Part shown: positions 18,271 through 28,345 of the stretch, in pieces
Layout of the letters: every line of letters begins with the position of its first letter
Numbering within the stretch: position 1 is the first letter of the stretch
DNA from: Nematopogon swammerdamellus
Taxonomy: Eukaryota; Arthropoda; Insecta; Lepidoptera; Adelidae
Assembly: GCA_946902875.1 (NCBI GenBank)
Contig: OX336355.1
Location: 16,091,347-16,155,346 of the forward strand
Length of the DNA: 64,000 nucleotides
Direction of reading: 5' to 3'
Made by a program: the position numbers and the translations under genes
The notes under the pieces: model-generated
Seen by the model: only the letters and a program-made list of their open reading frames with translations
Database searches by the model: none
What the model was told of the DNA's origin: nothing

Positions 18271-18689
18271 TAAGCTAACCTCTTGTGCCTAATTTGTATA
18301 AATTGGTGTTCAAAAAAGAATATAGGTATACTTATATAGGTATATAAAATGTTCCGTTTACGAGAACCTTTAGACGGTCCTCCTCAGTCAACTTGTTTAA
18401 CCGACTTTGTGTAAGAAAGTACATTTAACTGCGAAAACTCATAACAATGATTTTCTCACGTCCGAGATACGGTGCAGCTCTAATTATTCTAGTTATATAA
18501 GAGCGGTTATGTACGTTATTCGTGCGTATCTCGGTATATCTGGAGTGTAAGTCGGATCGACTGTTATTTATTTACACGCGGGATTAGATGAGGGCACTGA
18601 GAAAATTATTATGGAGGCTAATCACGAACGCGTCGATCGAACTGCGGTTAAGGCGTGGAAGTAAGTATCTAGAATGCGCTTTAACTGGT

Positions 18690-18775
18690 CAGATAGACAG
18701 TCGGGAATTATTGGCAACGCTCTGGCGGCTCAAGCCGGAGTTCCAGGTTCGAATCCTGGTCGGGACGTAATTTTT
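18690..18775 (+). repeat. tRNA-3'-half-like fragment
   Basis: GCTCTGGCGGCTCAAGCCGG then CCAGGTTCGAATCCTGGTCG holds a perfect box B (GGTTCGAATCC) in a T-arm-like hairpin, but no acceptor or D arm pairs with it. 53125-53180 carries the same sequence, so this is a SINE head remnant, not a tRNA gene. Confidence 0.6.
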
Positions 18776-18802
18776 CTCTTTCGGCTTTGCATTTATCTTT
18801 TT

Positions 18803-19125
18803 TTTTTTTTATTGAAACTGACAAGGTTGGCTACATCACCTACAACATCCGTGATGTCAGCCCATAATACCGGGTTGAACTTGGTGCCACGTCAGTGCTT
18901 CCCTTCGGTCGTGCCGGCTACACTGAACTGGACGGAAAACACAAACTATTTACATAGCCGTTTCGACCGACCTTTCAATCAGTGCGGTGGTACCAACCCG
19001 GGCGGGTTAAACCCTACCACCTAGTTATATAAGAAGGGAGTCACATCCCTTAGTCGCCTTTTACGACATGCACGGGGAGAGATGCAGTGGGGCTATTCTT
19101 TTAAAGTACCGGCCCCACACGGTAC
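18803..19125 (-). mobile_element. SINE: module C joined to SINE-B tail (minus)
   Basis: On the plus strand it begins with a T run and GAAACTGACAAGGTTGGC, passes the B tail and core, and ends with module C (GACATGCACGGGGAGAGATG, CCGGCCCCACACGGTAC). The 5S-like head is absent: C joins the core directly. Confidence 0.8.
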
Positions 19126-19142
19126 GTATCTAAAGAAGAAAT

Positions 19143-19330
19143 ATAAAAACCGGCCAAGTGCGAGTCGAACTCGCGCACCGAGGGTTCCTTATCGCCATGT
19201 CATGGTTAGCGCCACTCACGCCATCTATGGCGTGTTATGAAATGCTTCATATTAGTTAAATGTCATGATTAGTTAAAATGCTACCCACTCTATTCGGTAG
19301 ATGGCGAGCGCGCGTACACTTTTTGGTTTC
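19143..19330 (+). repeat. Repeat G
   Basis: CGGCCAAGTGCGAGTCGAAC, CACGCCATCTATGGCGTG, AGTTAAATGTCATGATTAG and CGGTAGATGGCGAGCGC; closest to the copies at 7105 and 46990. Confidence 0.65.
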
Positions 19331-19429
19331 TTCTATGGAAACCCCCGTGAATTTTCTACTTTTTCTTATTTTTATTATATGTTGTTATATCGACCATAAT
19401 AACACATATTCTGTGCTGTAAATCTTACA

Positions 19430-19662
19430 TCCAGTACGGTGATACCAATCCAGTCGGCTACAATTTGAGCCTACCACCTAGTAAGGGGCAAGGGAAGGGA
19501 CCTACAGTTTTACACCGGCACCGAACGTTGAAGCAGCAGGTGTAGGTATGCACGTAAATTTTTTTCGTCAGAAGAAACCAATTGGTACACGCCGACCGGA
19601 TTCGAACCTCGGACCTCTCGCATGAGAAGCCCATGCCTAAACCACTCGACCACCCGCCGCTT
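19430..19662 (-). mobile_element. SINE-A with intact tRNA-like head (minus)
   Basis: The head at 19585-19662 read on the minus strand is GCGGCGGGTGGTCGAGTGGT, GGCTTCTCATGCGAGAGG and GGTTCGAATCCGGTCGG, with box A- and box B-like promoter motifs. The core follows; the tail is missing. Confidence 0.75.
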
Positions 19663-19794
19663 ATTGCTTATGCCTCTTCTGGGTGTATATCTCCACAGCT
19701 TATGGTAATATGTTAGGTCAGCTTAGTGGTGTAAACATTGAAATTGCATTACACTCAATGCATTGCCCATTACCACATAATACTTAACAGTACT

Positions 19795-20155
19795 AGCGTA
19801 CAGAATCTTTTTGTATTTATATACATACATCACACACGCTGAATCCCGACAATCGGGGTAAGCAGAGTAATCGGTGTTGTGCTGCAAGAACTCTGGTAAA
19901 TTACACCACAACACCGACCACCACGTTTCGCAAAGTATTCGAACAAGATTCAATCGATCAAGCAGCAAGTAAGGCACGAAGACCCACCTGCTGGATGACT
20001 CGGTGGAAGTACCGTGCCAAGGTGAGAGGTGGCGAGCCTGTCGCCCTTTAGCACGGCATCTTGTCTTTATCCCTTAGTCGCCTTTTACGACATGCATGGG
20101 GAGAGATGCAGTGGGGATATTCTTTTTAAGTACCGGCCCCACACGTTATGTATTT
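19795..20155 (-). mobile_element. Full-length module C element (minus)
   Basis: From CATACATCACACACGCTG with CGACAATCGGGGTAAGCAG and the hairpin strand CGGTGTTGTGCTGCAAG, through AGCAGCAAGTAAGGCACGAA, CGCCCTTTAGCACGGC and GGGGAGAGATGCAGTGGGG to CCGGCCCCACACG. The 3' end lies at the low coordinate with a CATA-type microsatellite. Confidence 0.75.
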
Positions 20156-20621
20156 AGATAATGTTAAAAATTTTCTGCATTATTTTTAGTTTTCAGATAT
20201 ACTTATTACTTTAAAAAAATAACTTAGCTTGTTCTTGCCCTCGGCTTCTCACGTAAGGAAGAATGACTACATGAAATTGCATAAATTGTAATAAGTCAGT
20301 GTTTATCACCACAAAAAAAAAACCGTATCAGAGTATTACCTAGACACAACTACCGAACCAGTGCAGCGGTACTAACCCAGACAAGGCAAAATAACGAGAA
20401 AGACGTACAGTCGAATTTTCAACAACAATGTTATCGTAAGCAATTATCCACATTGTGTAGAACAAGTTATCACTGCTACGTTTTAGTTAATTTTAAACGT
20501 AATTACTATGTTGCAATAGATTTGTTTTTTCTATTCACCGCGACAAAATTAAATAAACAGGCAAATTTAACCCTGTTGACGTGCGACCTTGGGAAAACAA
20601 TGATATTGTATGTTTTTTTTT

Positions 20622-21003
20622 TTTTTTTTTTATGGAAACTGACACGGTTGGCTACATCACCTACAACGTCCGTGATGTCAGCCCATAACACCGGGTGAAC
20701 TAGGTGCCATGTCAGCGCTTCCCCCTTTGATCGTGCCGGCTACACTGAACTGGTCGGAAAACACAAACTATTTACATAGCCGTTTCAACCGACGTTTCAT
20801 TCAGTGCGGTGGTTCAACCCGGGCGGGTTAAACCCTACCACCAAGTAAGATTAGGAGGGAAGGGACCTACAGTTTTACGAGGAATCCGAACCTCAGTCAG
20901 CCTCCAACGGTCAGCGGTCACCCATCCAAGTACTGACCGCACCCAGCGTTGCTTAACATTCAATAGCGACAGTTGACTGTCTGCACCACTGAGCTATCGA
21001 GGC
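20622..21003 (-). mobile_element. SINE-B, full length (minus)
   Basis: T run, GAAACTGACACGGTTGGCTA tail, core, then a full head ending ACTGAGCTATCGAGGCTGAC. The 5S-like part reads AAGTACTGACCGCACCCAGC and GTTGCTTAACATTC on the plus strand. Confidence 0.85.
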
Positions 21004-21035
21004 TGACATGTAATATATGGCTGGTATGTTAAAAA

Positions 21036-21242
21036 TTACAAATTTAAAAAATTCCCGACCCTTAAAAAGTCAAAAATAATTTCCGTTTACTTACTTAAAG
21101 GAGTCGGAGGACCGCTAAGTAAATACCCGCGCAGCAATGAGTTTTTATATTTTATTTACTTAGCAGTTCTCCGACTCCTTTAAGTAAGTAAATGGAAATT
21201 ACTTTTGACTTTTTAATGGTCGGAGTTTTTTTAAATTTGTAA
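21036..21242. mobile_element. Foldback MITE with ~90-bp arms
   Basis: Arms 21036-21127 and 21152-21242 pair over most of their length: TTACAAATTTAAAAAA / TTTTTTTAAATTTGTAA at the outside, AAAGGAGTCGGAGGACCGC / CAGTTCTCCGACTCCTTT near the loop, ATTTACTTAG at the tip. The ~24-base loop is GC-richer. No ORF. Confidence 0.75.
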
Positions 21243-21266
21243 ATAAACTTTTATTCAAGCTTTATA

Positions 21267-21308
21267 AAAAAAAACCTCATTCATTTGCATTTGCATGAGG
21301 TTTTTTTT
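21267..21308. repeat. Perfect 14-bp hairpin
   Basis: AAAAAAAACCTCAT and ATGAGGTTTTTTTT enclose a 14-base loop (TCATTTGCATTTGC). Purpose unknown; possibly the tip of a small degraded foldback. Confidence 0.6.
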
Positions 21309-21421
21309 AAGATAATAACTACGGTTCACTTTTTAAGATAATAAATGTCTTGATTACTTAATTACTTGATTAAAAACATAGCTAATAACCATCCCGTCTA
21401 AAAACCAGCTTTCTAATAAAA

Positions 21422-21470
21422 AAAATCCGCCAAGTGCGAGTTGAACTCGCGCACCGAGGGTTCCGTACCA
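21422..21470 (+). repeat. Repeat G terminal fragment
   Basis: CCGCCAAGTGCGAGTTGAAC and CGCGCACCGAGGGTTCCG only. Confidence 0.6.
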
Positions 21471-21834
21471 TCACACAATATGTTTGTATTATGTATGTAC
21501 AAAAATAACTGTGTTTTGGAAAATCACGAAACGCCTAAATAAAAACTATACCAATGGTTTCACTGTCAGGCTTTCGTATAGTTGAAATATACAAAAACAT
21601 ATTTTTTATATGACATAATTTTCAGATTTTTCCTTTACTTGTGATGTGAGACCTTGCTTCTTGGCAAATTTCATTACTCTAGGTCATCGATAAGTACCCT
21701 ATAGGTTTTTATTTAATTTGAGTGAGTTTGCGAGTATTAAAATTTGACATAAATAACCGTATATTATTTTGATTGTTTTGATTTAGAAGCTTTAATTTTC
21801 TATACTACTACTAAATGTAAATAAAACTAACATA

Positions 21835-22554
21835 ATGCATTTTGCTTTAGGAACTCAAAGACGCATGGCGAACCAAGAAATTGTTAAAACTGCAGAAGAA
21901 CTAACGCTAAATATTGCTAAAGAAATTACCTTTTTGGGAGTACTATTTGATGAAACTCTCAGCTGGAAGCCCCATATAGACTCACTTACTGGTAAATTAA
22001 GTTCAGCATGTTATGCCATCAAAAAAATCAAAGAATTGTGTGGTGTACAAGCTGCAAAAACTGTTTACTTTGCCTACTTTGATAGTCTCATGTCATATGG
22101 ATTATTGTTTTGGGGAACTGCAGCTGAAGTAAACAGAGTATTTGTTCTGCAAAAAAGAGCATTGCGTTGTATACTGAATATGAAAACGAGGGACTCTTGT
22201 AGAAATGAATTTAGTAAAATAGGAATTATGACACTACCAAGTGCTTATGTGTATCAAAACATCTGCTATGCTAGAAAATACATACAAAATGCTACTCTCC
22301 AGTCTGATATACATCACCATGAAACTAGACATAAAAATGATATAACAATTGTAAAACACAGGTCGTCTAAAATGTCCAAGAGTTTTGTTTGTAATAGCAT
22401 TCGATTTTACAATAAAATACCATTAGAAATAAAAAATTTTAATGATGTATGTTTTAAGAAACGCATTAAAGCCATTCTTATAAAGAAAGCTTATTATAAT
22501 GTAAAAGAAGCTCTAACTGACAAAATATTGTACTCTGAGGCTGACCGTGTATAG
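21835..22554 (+). pseudogene. LINE reverse transcriptase C-terminal fragment
   Basis: The 239-residue open frame covers the thumb and C-terminal region of a CR1/Jockey-type ORF2. Translation stays in frame upstream of the ATG (LNVNKTNIMHF), matching the usual SKTN-M block, so the true coding edge is near 21800. Visible: ITFLGVLFDETLSWKPHI, SLMSYGLLFWGTA, VFVLQKRALRCIL, and a C-terminal SKSFVCNSIRFYNKIP with FKKRIKAILIKKAYY. The catalytic FADD motif is upstream of the truncation, so it is inactive. The C-terminus closely resembles that of the fragment at 50670-50921. Confidence 0.8.
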
Positions 22555-22816
22555 GTTAACATAGTGTACTCGGTGCTAGTACGAGTGGTATAAGTAATAA
22601 CAGGATAAACAGAACCTGTACATATTATGTGTATACAGGTTTATAGAACTTCATATTGCTTTGTGATCGGGGCTCTGTAGCAGTTTGTGACAGAAGCAGT
22701 GGTATTATGTAAAACAAAATGCAAACATATCGTAGAAGTTTCATGTTGCCGCTGGAGTAATGCATCGCTTTAAGGTCTTTGCGTACGGTGACGCTTGGTC
22801 CGGGTCGCCTCTCTCC

Positions 22817-22883
22817 CTAAAATATGGTTGAGGGAAGCGATGGCTGGCCCTGGCGTGATGCTCGTGAACGGGTGCTGTTCGTG
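22817..22883. repeat. 67-bp dispersed repeat, copy 2
   Basis: Partner of 49-115; lies in the 3'UTR region of the LINE described above. Confidence 0.6.
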
Positions 22884-23668
22884 GAGACTGGCCTGCTCCA
22901 ATTGGTAACATTGTATATTTTATGTGTTAGGCGTATATTTTTAAAAGGAACTATAGTATCTGTCATGAACTGTTACATTTGTCGCAGATTTATATTTTTC
23001 ATCACATTACTTTTGGTCTTTGAGATTTGTACTACCTCGTATTATCACTGGTATAAACTGAAATTGCTACAAACATGTTCACTTGAGATTCTGACTGCAT
23101 ACAAATTTTGAATTTTGACAGGGTACAACCTGTACCTTAATTTATACTGCTGACGCATGCTAAATATTAATTTGACTAATTGATACATTAAGTATCAAGT
23201 TTATTTAGCACGCATACTAAAATATTACTTTGACTAATTGATACATTAAGTATCAAATTTATTTATTTTATTTTTTGACATTGTACTACAATGTGGTATG
23301 AATATTTATAACTGACATGACTTGATACGATATGTATCAACAATTTCTGACAAAGGTTCTATACACCTGATTTTATCTATACTTTTACTTTAACTTTTGA
23401 TTTTATGTGGTCAGAATTATCAAGCTTAAATTATAGTTATTCTAGCTCTCAAACTATATCTTAACACTGTAAGCGGTGTCTATTGTGTAGCTAGTCACAA
23501 TGTATTGTAATTGAAGACGTTAAAAAAAGAACCCTGCGAAGTTTCTTGCCGGCTCTTCTTTGTGGGTGTAATCGAACCGGATTGTAAAAACTAAAAACTA
23601 ACAGGACAAATTCAAGCGTAGTGTACTACCATACGAATGATGAATAAAGAATAAAGAATAAAGAATAT

Positions 23669-24135
23669 AGCTCGAAGGGATCGCAGACCTTAGTATTTCA
23701 TATTAATTTCAATTTGATATCTTGACTCGTTACTGAGAAAAAGTGCTTGACATAAAAAACAAGTAATTTTTTTTAATATCATATAACTACAAGTTTAAAA
23801 TTTTCGGAATTTTTCTTTTACTTCTGCTGTGAGACCTTGCTTCTTACCAAATTTCATGATTCTAACAAAATGTATTAGCTTGTATTGCCGAAATCGTGTC
23901 TCCACTACGGCTTTCAATCAATAAACCTTATCTATAAAGATCTAGTTTGATTTTAGGTCGTCCGTTCGTCCGTCGGTATTTTATATTTACTATTGCAACA
24001 TTTAGGCGTGTTTCGTACAATTTATTCATTACATTAGACCGGAGAAGATCTCGCGGGTGTAAAAATTGCAGTGATTGCCAAATGGTACATATAATATAAG
24101 AAAATTAAAGAATAATTAATATTACAAACTAGAGT
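23669..24135. other. Unassigned
   Basis: A motif TGAGACCTTGCTTCTTACCA at 23831 matches 21648 (TGAGACCTTGCTTCTTGGCA), so flanking repeat sequence of unknown type surrounds the LINE. Nothing else recognised. Confidence 0.35.
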
Positions 24136-24137
24136 AT

Positions 24138-24240
24138 CATCATCATCATCATCATCAGCCTGTATCGGTCCACTGCTGGACATAGGCCTCTCCCAAGGCA
24201 CGCCACCACACGCGGTCTTCCGCTCTTCTCACCCATCCAA
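24138..24240 (-). mobile_element. RTE-type LINE 3' end with (ATC)n tail
   Basis: ATCATCATCATCATCAGCC, then TCCACTGCTGGACATAGGCC and CACACGCGGTCTTCCGC is a second RTE-group 3' end on the minus strand, distinct from the ACTG-tailed one at 31.6 kb. Confidence 0.65.
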
Positions 24241-24267
24241 ACTAGAGTATCTTAAAAATAAATTCTA

Positions 24268-24721
24268 AATAAACAAAACCAATGATATAAAATTAACAAA
24301 CATAACAACACATACCTACATACATACCACACGCTGTATTCCGACAATCGGGGTAAGTAGAGTAATCGGTGTTGTGCTGCAAGTATTATTTGTAAATTAC
24401 GGCACAACACCGACCACCACGTTTAGCAAAGTATTAGAACAAGATAACTAGCAAGCGGCAAGTAAGGCACGAAGGCACTAACTGAAACAATATTAATAAA
24501 CAAAACCAATGATATAAAATTAACAAACATAACAACACATACCTACATACATACCACACGCTGTATTCCGACAATCGGGGTAAGTAGAGTAATCGGTGTT
24601 GTGCTGCAAGTATTATTTGTAAATTACGGCACAACACCGACCACCACGTTTAGCAAAGTATTAGAACAAGATAACTAGCAAGCGGCAAGTAAGGCACGAA
24701 GGCACTAACTGAAACAATATT
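24268..24721 (-). repeat. Perfect 227-bp tandem duplication of a module C fragment
   Basis: 24268-24494 and 24495-24721 look identical base for base apart from their outer edges. Each unit holds the 3' half of a module C element (ACACGCTGTATTCCGACAAT, CGGTGTTGTGCTGCAAG, TTAGCAAAGTATTAGAACAA). No decay between copies means a recent duplication or an assembly error. Confidence 0.8.
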
Positions 24722-24912
24722 CATTTTTAAGTTTCCGGATTAACAGTAGGCTTAAAGACTTACAGTTTTTTGACGTCTGGTACAACGGACACCAGACGTC
24801 GGCTCCAGGAACTCCCGCAGTTCCTGATGAAGCCCGTGACGTAGCGGGCGAAACGTCGACTTATGTAAGTCTTTAAACCTACTGTTAATCCGGAAACTTA
24901 AAAATGAATATT
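24716..24912 (+). ncRNA. Hammerhead ribozyme within a 49-bp inverted-repeat element
   Basis: The outer arms 24716-24764 and 24864-24912 are complementary at 48 of 49 positions. The loop contains the hammerhead core on the plus strand. GACGT (24795-24799) pairs with ACGTC (24853-24857) as stem III, with C at 24800 as the cleavage residue. Stem I is the GAACT/AGTTC hairpin (24809-24823) with an internal bulge. CTGATGA occupies 24824-24830. Stem II is GCCCG/CGGGC (24832-24849) with an 8-base loop. GAAA occupies 24850-24853. One extra A (24831) between the CTGATGA box and stem II departs from the standard core. A competing 10-bp hairpin, GACGTCTGGT/ACCAGACGTC (24772-24800), could sequester the stem III strand. 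Such ribozymes are known in Penelope-like elements and retrozymes; cleavage activity here is inferred only. Confidence 0.75.
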
Positions 24913-24994
24913 ATTAATAACAGTGTAAACTTAAAAACATTAGTAACTGAAACAAAAACATAAATTGAACAAAAAACTAAAAAGCTACCGACAT

Positions 24995-25090
24995 AGATAG
25001 AACAGAATAGAATAGAAATGCTTTATTGAACACAAAAACACTAACAAAGATACAGAAGACAGAAGATAACATTATATATATTTTATCAAA
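24995..25090 (-). mobile_element. LINE 3' tail (minus)
   Basis: AGAACAGAATAGAATAGAAA and TGCTTTATTGAACACAAAA on the plus strand, the same tail type as 2776-3125. Confidence 0.6.
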
Positions 25091-25149
25091 GAATATAATA
25101 GATTTTTTTTTATACTTATAAAACAAGTATTAGGTTTATTGCGAAGCAG

Positions 25150-25235
25150 GCAGCAGCAAGGTATTCGTCACCCCCGCTTACGGTCGAATGTCCATGGGCG
25201 TCGTTAGACACCTTATGGGTCGCGCTTTCTATAAA
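25150..25235 (+). repeat. LINE ORF2 C-terminal remnant
   Basis: GCTTACGGTCGAATGTCCAT and GGGCGTCGTTAGACACCTTA is the opposite-strand version of the sequence at 49340-49430. Confidence 0.55.
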
Positions 25236-26200
25236 AAGAAAACTCGAAAGAGAAATGAAATGGTACACACGGATGGCCATCGAACCAATTGCCTCTTGCA
25301 GCGGATGCCAACGCCTCTACCACTTGGGCGCAAGCCGAAAGCGAGACTTGTATATCAAACTTTACATTAAACTTCTACGAAAATGTATACTACCTCCTGG
25401 CCTCCATACGACCGGTTCTACCATAAAGTCAAGGTCGAGTCTTAACCGCAGTTAAACTGTTACGAGGCGGGCGTTTCTGGCAACAACCGGTCCACTTGGG
25501 CGAGTAAAGTACAAATAATTACATACTGCAATGTATGCGGTAGTCAATAAACCTTTCCTGTTTACACTTAAGAGTCTGAAAGTAGGTTTATTAATGTCAA
25601 ATATGCATATCGTCACGCCTTTTCGCCACTCGTGTCCCAACGGGGTAGGCAGATCAGCTCTGAAACGTATTCCGCACTCATATAGGTGGACAGACAGACA
25701 CATATTTTAGCAACACTGTTATATTTTAGTTTTTTAGCTGCAATAAATACTGAAAAAAAAAAAATATAATTTTCTCATTTCACCTCGTCTATAGAGATCT
25801 CAAAAATAACATTTTGAAACGCAAAACGACATGTGTTGACACCAGCAACCTCCGATTGCAGTTAACTCAAGATTATGCAACCGGACTAGCAGCGCAGCGC
25901 TTTGTAGAAGACGAAGAGTTTAACCGCAAGATTACCTTATTTTGTAACACCGGGCCCTCTTTTCACACAAGTGAAATTGCTTAGACCGAGGTACTAGTGG
26001 ATTAGGTATGTATTCTGTTACGTGGAGCAGTTAATTAAAATTATGTCTATTATGTGTAAGTAAAGTTCTAGTTTCTTTGAAGCCGGAAAGATGGCAGAGA
26101 TATTGCTGTGTGCTTCGGAATAAACCAAATGTTTTCAACTAAATGCATTAGTTCAAAATTACAATAACAGTTTTGCTTTTATGTCCTATACATACATTTA
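25236..26200. other. Unassigned, about 1 kb
   Basis: No repeat partner in the window. Short open frames here show no known motif. Could be single-copy intronic or intergenic host DNA. Confidence 0.4.
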
Positions 26201-26204
26201 TTTT

Positions 26205-26335
26205 TATGGATACTGACACGGTTGGCTACCTCACCTACAACATCCGTGATATCAGCTCATAACACCGGGTGAACTAGGTGCTATGTCAGTGCTTCCCTTC
26301 ATTTCATGTCGGCTACACCGAACTTTAAAACAGTT
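26205..26335 (-). mobile_element. SINE-B tail (minus)
   Basis: GGATACTGACACGGTTGGCT, ACATCCGTGATATCAGCTCA and ACCGGGTGAACTAGGTGC; truncated before the core. Confidence 0.75.
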
Positions 26336-26539
26336 TTTATTTAATTATTTTTAGTAATATTACATAAAAAAGAATAATCGAAATCGGTTGAAGTGGTACA
26401 TAAATTATTCGCCATGTGTCAATCTGCAAAATTTTGAGCGTGTTGCAGTATAGTGCTGAGGTATCGATATGCTCATGTTTTTATTTATTGATGAGAAAGT
26501 CCACATCAAAAGTTTTGCTGAAGGTAACCACAAACCATA

Positions 26540-26735
26540 GTTTTTTGTTGATTTTTCAAAAACCGCTGAATCTATTTCGATACAATTTATATGAGACCAC
26601 CTCTGAAGTATGACCTACTAAACAAAAAATCGGCCCACAAATGACGGAGTAATCGCGTAACAAACATAAACAAATAAATAAAAAACATACAGTCGAATTG
26701 AGAATCTCCTCCTTTTGAAGTCGATTGAAAAGAAG
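26540..26735 (-). repeat. Repeat F fragment
   Basis: ACAGTCGAATTGAGAATCTC, CTCCTTTTGAAGTCGATTG matches the start of repeat F; its terminal hairpin is absent. Confidence 0.55.
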
Positions 26736-26989
26736 CCGACGGTCAGACCACTCGCCTACCCGCCGCACAAACTAATAACTGCCATCCATAGCCATTCAAA
26801 ATCATTTAAATGTATAAACATTTGATAGCTGTAGTAATTGTTAAGAAAATGTCATAGTGTCCATCAATCGAATGATGAACCGTGCACAGTTCACGGCTCG
26901 CCAGAACACATGAATCACAACTCTTCATCACAGTTCAACACATCATCGAGGGCGATGTACGTGGCGTTAGGTACAGTCTGCAAAATAGA

Positions 26990-27245
26990 AAAACAACCGA
27001 CCAAGCGCGAGTCGAACCCGTGCACCGAGGTTTCCGCACCACAAAAAAACATTGAAAAAAAAACGCGTTTCTTTTCCGGGGACCGCCTTAATTTTCACGT
27101 TTTCGTTTGTTGTTATATCCTCCAAAATAACACGTATTCTGTGAAAATTTCAACAGGCTAGCAATTACGGTTCCAAAGATACAGCCATCGGATGAACACA
27201 TAAGTTGTATGCTTAGTAATAGGTTTCCGTACGGGGTACGGAAAC
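26990..27245 (+). repeat. Repeat G with both ends
   Basis: CGACCAAGCGCGAGTCGAAC at the left, CACGTATTCTGTGAAAATTT inside, and the palindromic GGTTTCCGTACGGGGTACGG right end. A good example of the family's two termini. Confidence 0.65.
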
Positions 27246-27249
27246 CTAT

Positions 27250-27850
27250 TAAGATGTAATCGATTGTATGAATATAATGCAGTAATAGCAACTCCTTCTA
27301 CATTATTTAAAATTATTGCGCAAATAAAAAATATAAAAATACTAAAACAAGTTTTATCTTTTGGCCTCCCTGTATCTTTGTTGTATGATTGAGGTAAAAG
27401 CCTGAAATTTGGTCAAGGTATTTTTTTATAGAAATGAAGATGTTAAATATGAGAGTAACTAATTAATAATAATTAGAAAATATAATCTATTGCAACAGTG
27501 TTGAATTGGGGCTTCAATGATATAAATATGAAATAAATGACTTGGCTCTGCATGGGATCTTACAACTTTTTACGGTGGAAATTTTGAGTGCGAGACTTGG
27601 CATATTTTTTAAAATATGTTTTTGATGTAATTAAGTAGGTATGCTCGATTGCTATGCGAACGGTACTTCGTGACTACACCAACGGTCCATTATTATCGAT
27701 GCATTCTGTCGGCCGCGAGTCGCGCTGTGCGATCACCTTCGGCCGCATCCTTGAACTTTTCACGTTTTATGCGAACCGTACCGTGCGTGGACGCATACGC
27801 CGCAGTGACAGTTTAACTCGTTCTGTACACGCAAAATGCTACGAATAAGA
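27250..27850. other. Unassigned
   Basis: No recognised repeat. A GC-rich patch at about 27700-27800 has an open frame of 64 codons without known motif. Confidence 0.35.
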
Positions 27851-27856
27851 AAATGT

Positions 27857-27922
27857 CAAGAAGGCTACAAACTCAGATCAGGAGGATCTGAGGGTACAAC
27901 TGAGTCAGTTGTAGCCTTCTTG
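27857..27922. repeat. Nested palindromes
   Basis: CAAGAAGGCTACAA (27857-27870) and TTGTAGCCTTCTTG (27909-27922) form a perfect 14-bp outer stem. Inside are CTCAGATC/GATCTGAG (27872-27892) and an overlapping CAACTG-AGT-CAGTTG (27897-27911). It sits immediately before a SINE-A. Confidence 0.7.
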
Positions 27923-27954
27923 GAGGCGGTAGGGCGCAGAGCGGTAGGTAGAGC

Positions 27955-28345
27955 GGCGGGTGGCCAAGCGGTTTGGGCATCGGCTTCTCATGCGAGAGGT
28001 CCGAGGTTCGAATCTGGTCGGGGTGTACCAATGAGTTTTTTTCTGACGAAAAAATTTACGTGCATACCTAAACATGCTGCTTCACCGTTCGAAACCGGTG
28101 TAAAACTGTAGGACCCTTCCCTTGCCCTTGTATTTAATATAAAATAAGTAAAATAATTTAATTGTAGCCGACTGGGTTGGTACCACCGTAGTGGATGTAA
28201 GATGACCGCATAGCAGCCTCGGTTGTGTTCTCTAGTCCATTATAGCCAGCAATCCAGGGAAGTATCCGGTATGACACCTACCTTCTCGGAGGTGATATTG
28301 GCTGGTCGGAGTATTTGGCCCCTCCTACTCAGCCACCGATACCGG
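27955..28345 (+). mobile_element. SINE-A, full length
   Basis: Head GGCGGGTGGCCAAGCGGTTT with GGTTCGAATCTGGTCGG, core GGTTGGTACCACCGTAGTGG and tail GTGATATTGGCTGGTCGG ending CACCGATACCGGATTACATA with an A run. The head looks like the D arm and T arm of a tRNA with a long variable region. Confidence 0.8.

Larger units (their letters stand above)
21800..23668 (+). mobile_element. LINE 3' part with AATAAAG-repeat tail
   Basis: Plus-strand 5'-truncated LINE: the C-terminal reverse transcriptase frame, a long 3'UTR and a tail of repeated GAATAAA units at 23641-23668. The 3'UTR has a ~60-bp tandem duplication at about 23150-23270 around GACTAATTGATACATTAAG. Related tails are at 40070-40215 and 43110-43580. 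Confidence 0.8.

Noticed and set aside
21267..21308. Rho-independent terminator
   Set aside because: The hairpin with flanking A and T runs looks like one, but the context is eukaryotic and there is no gene upstream.
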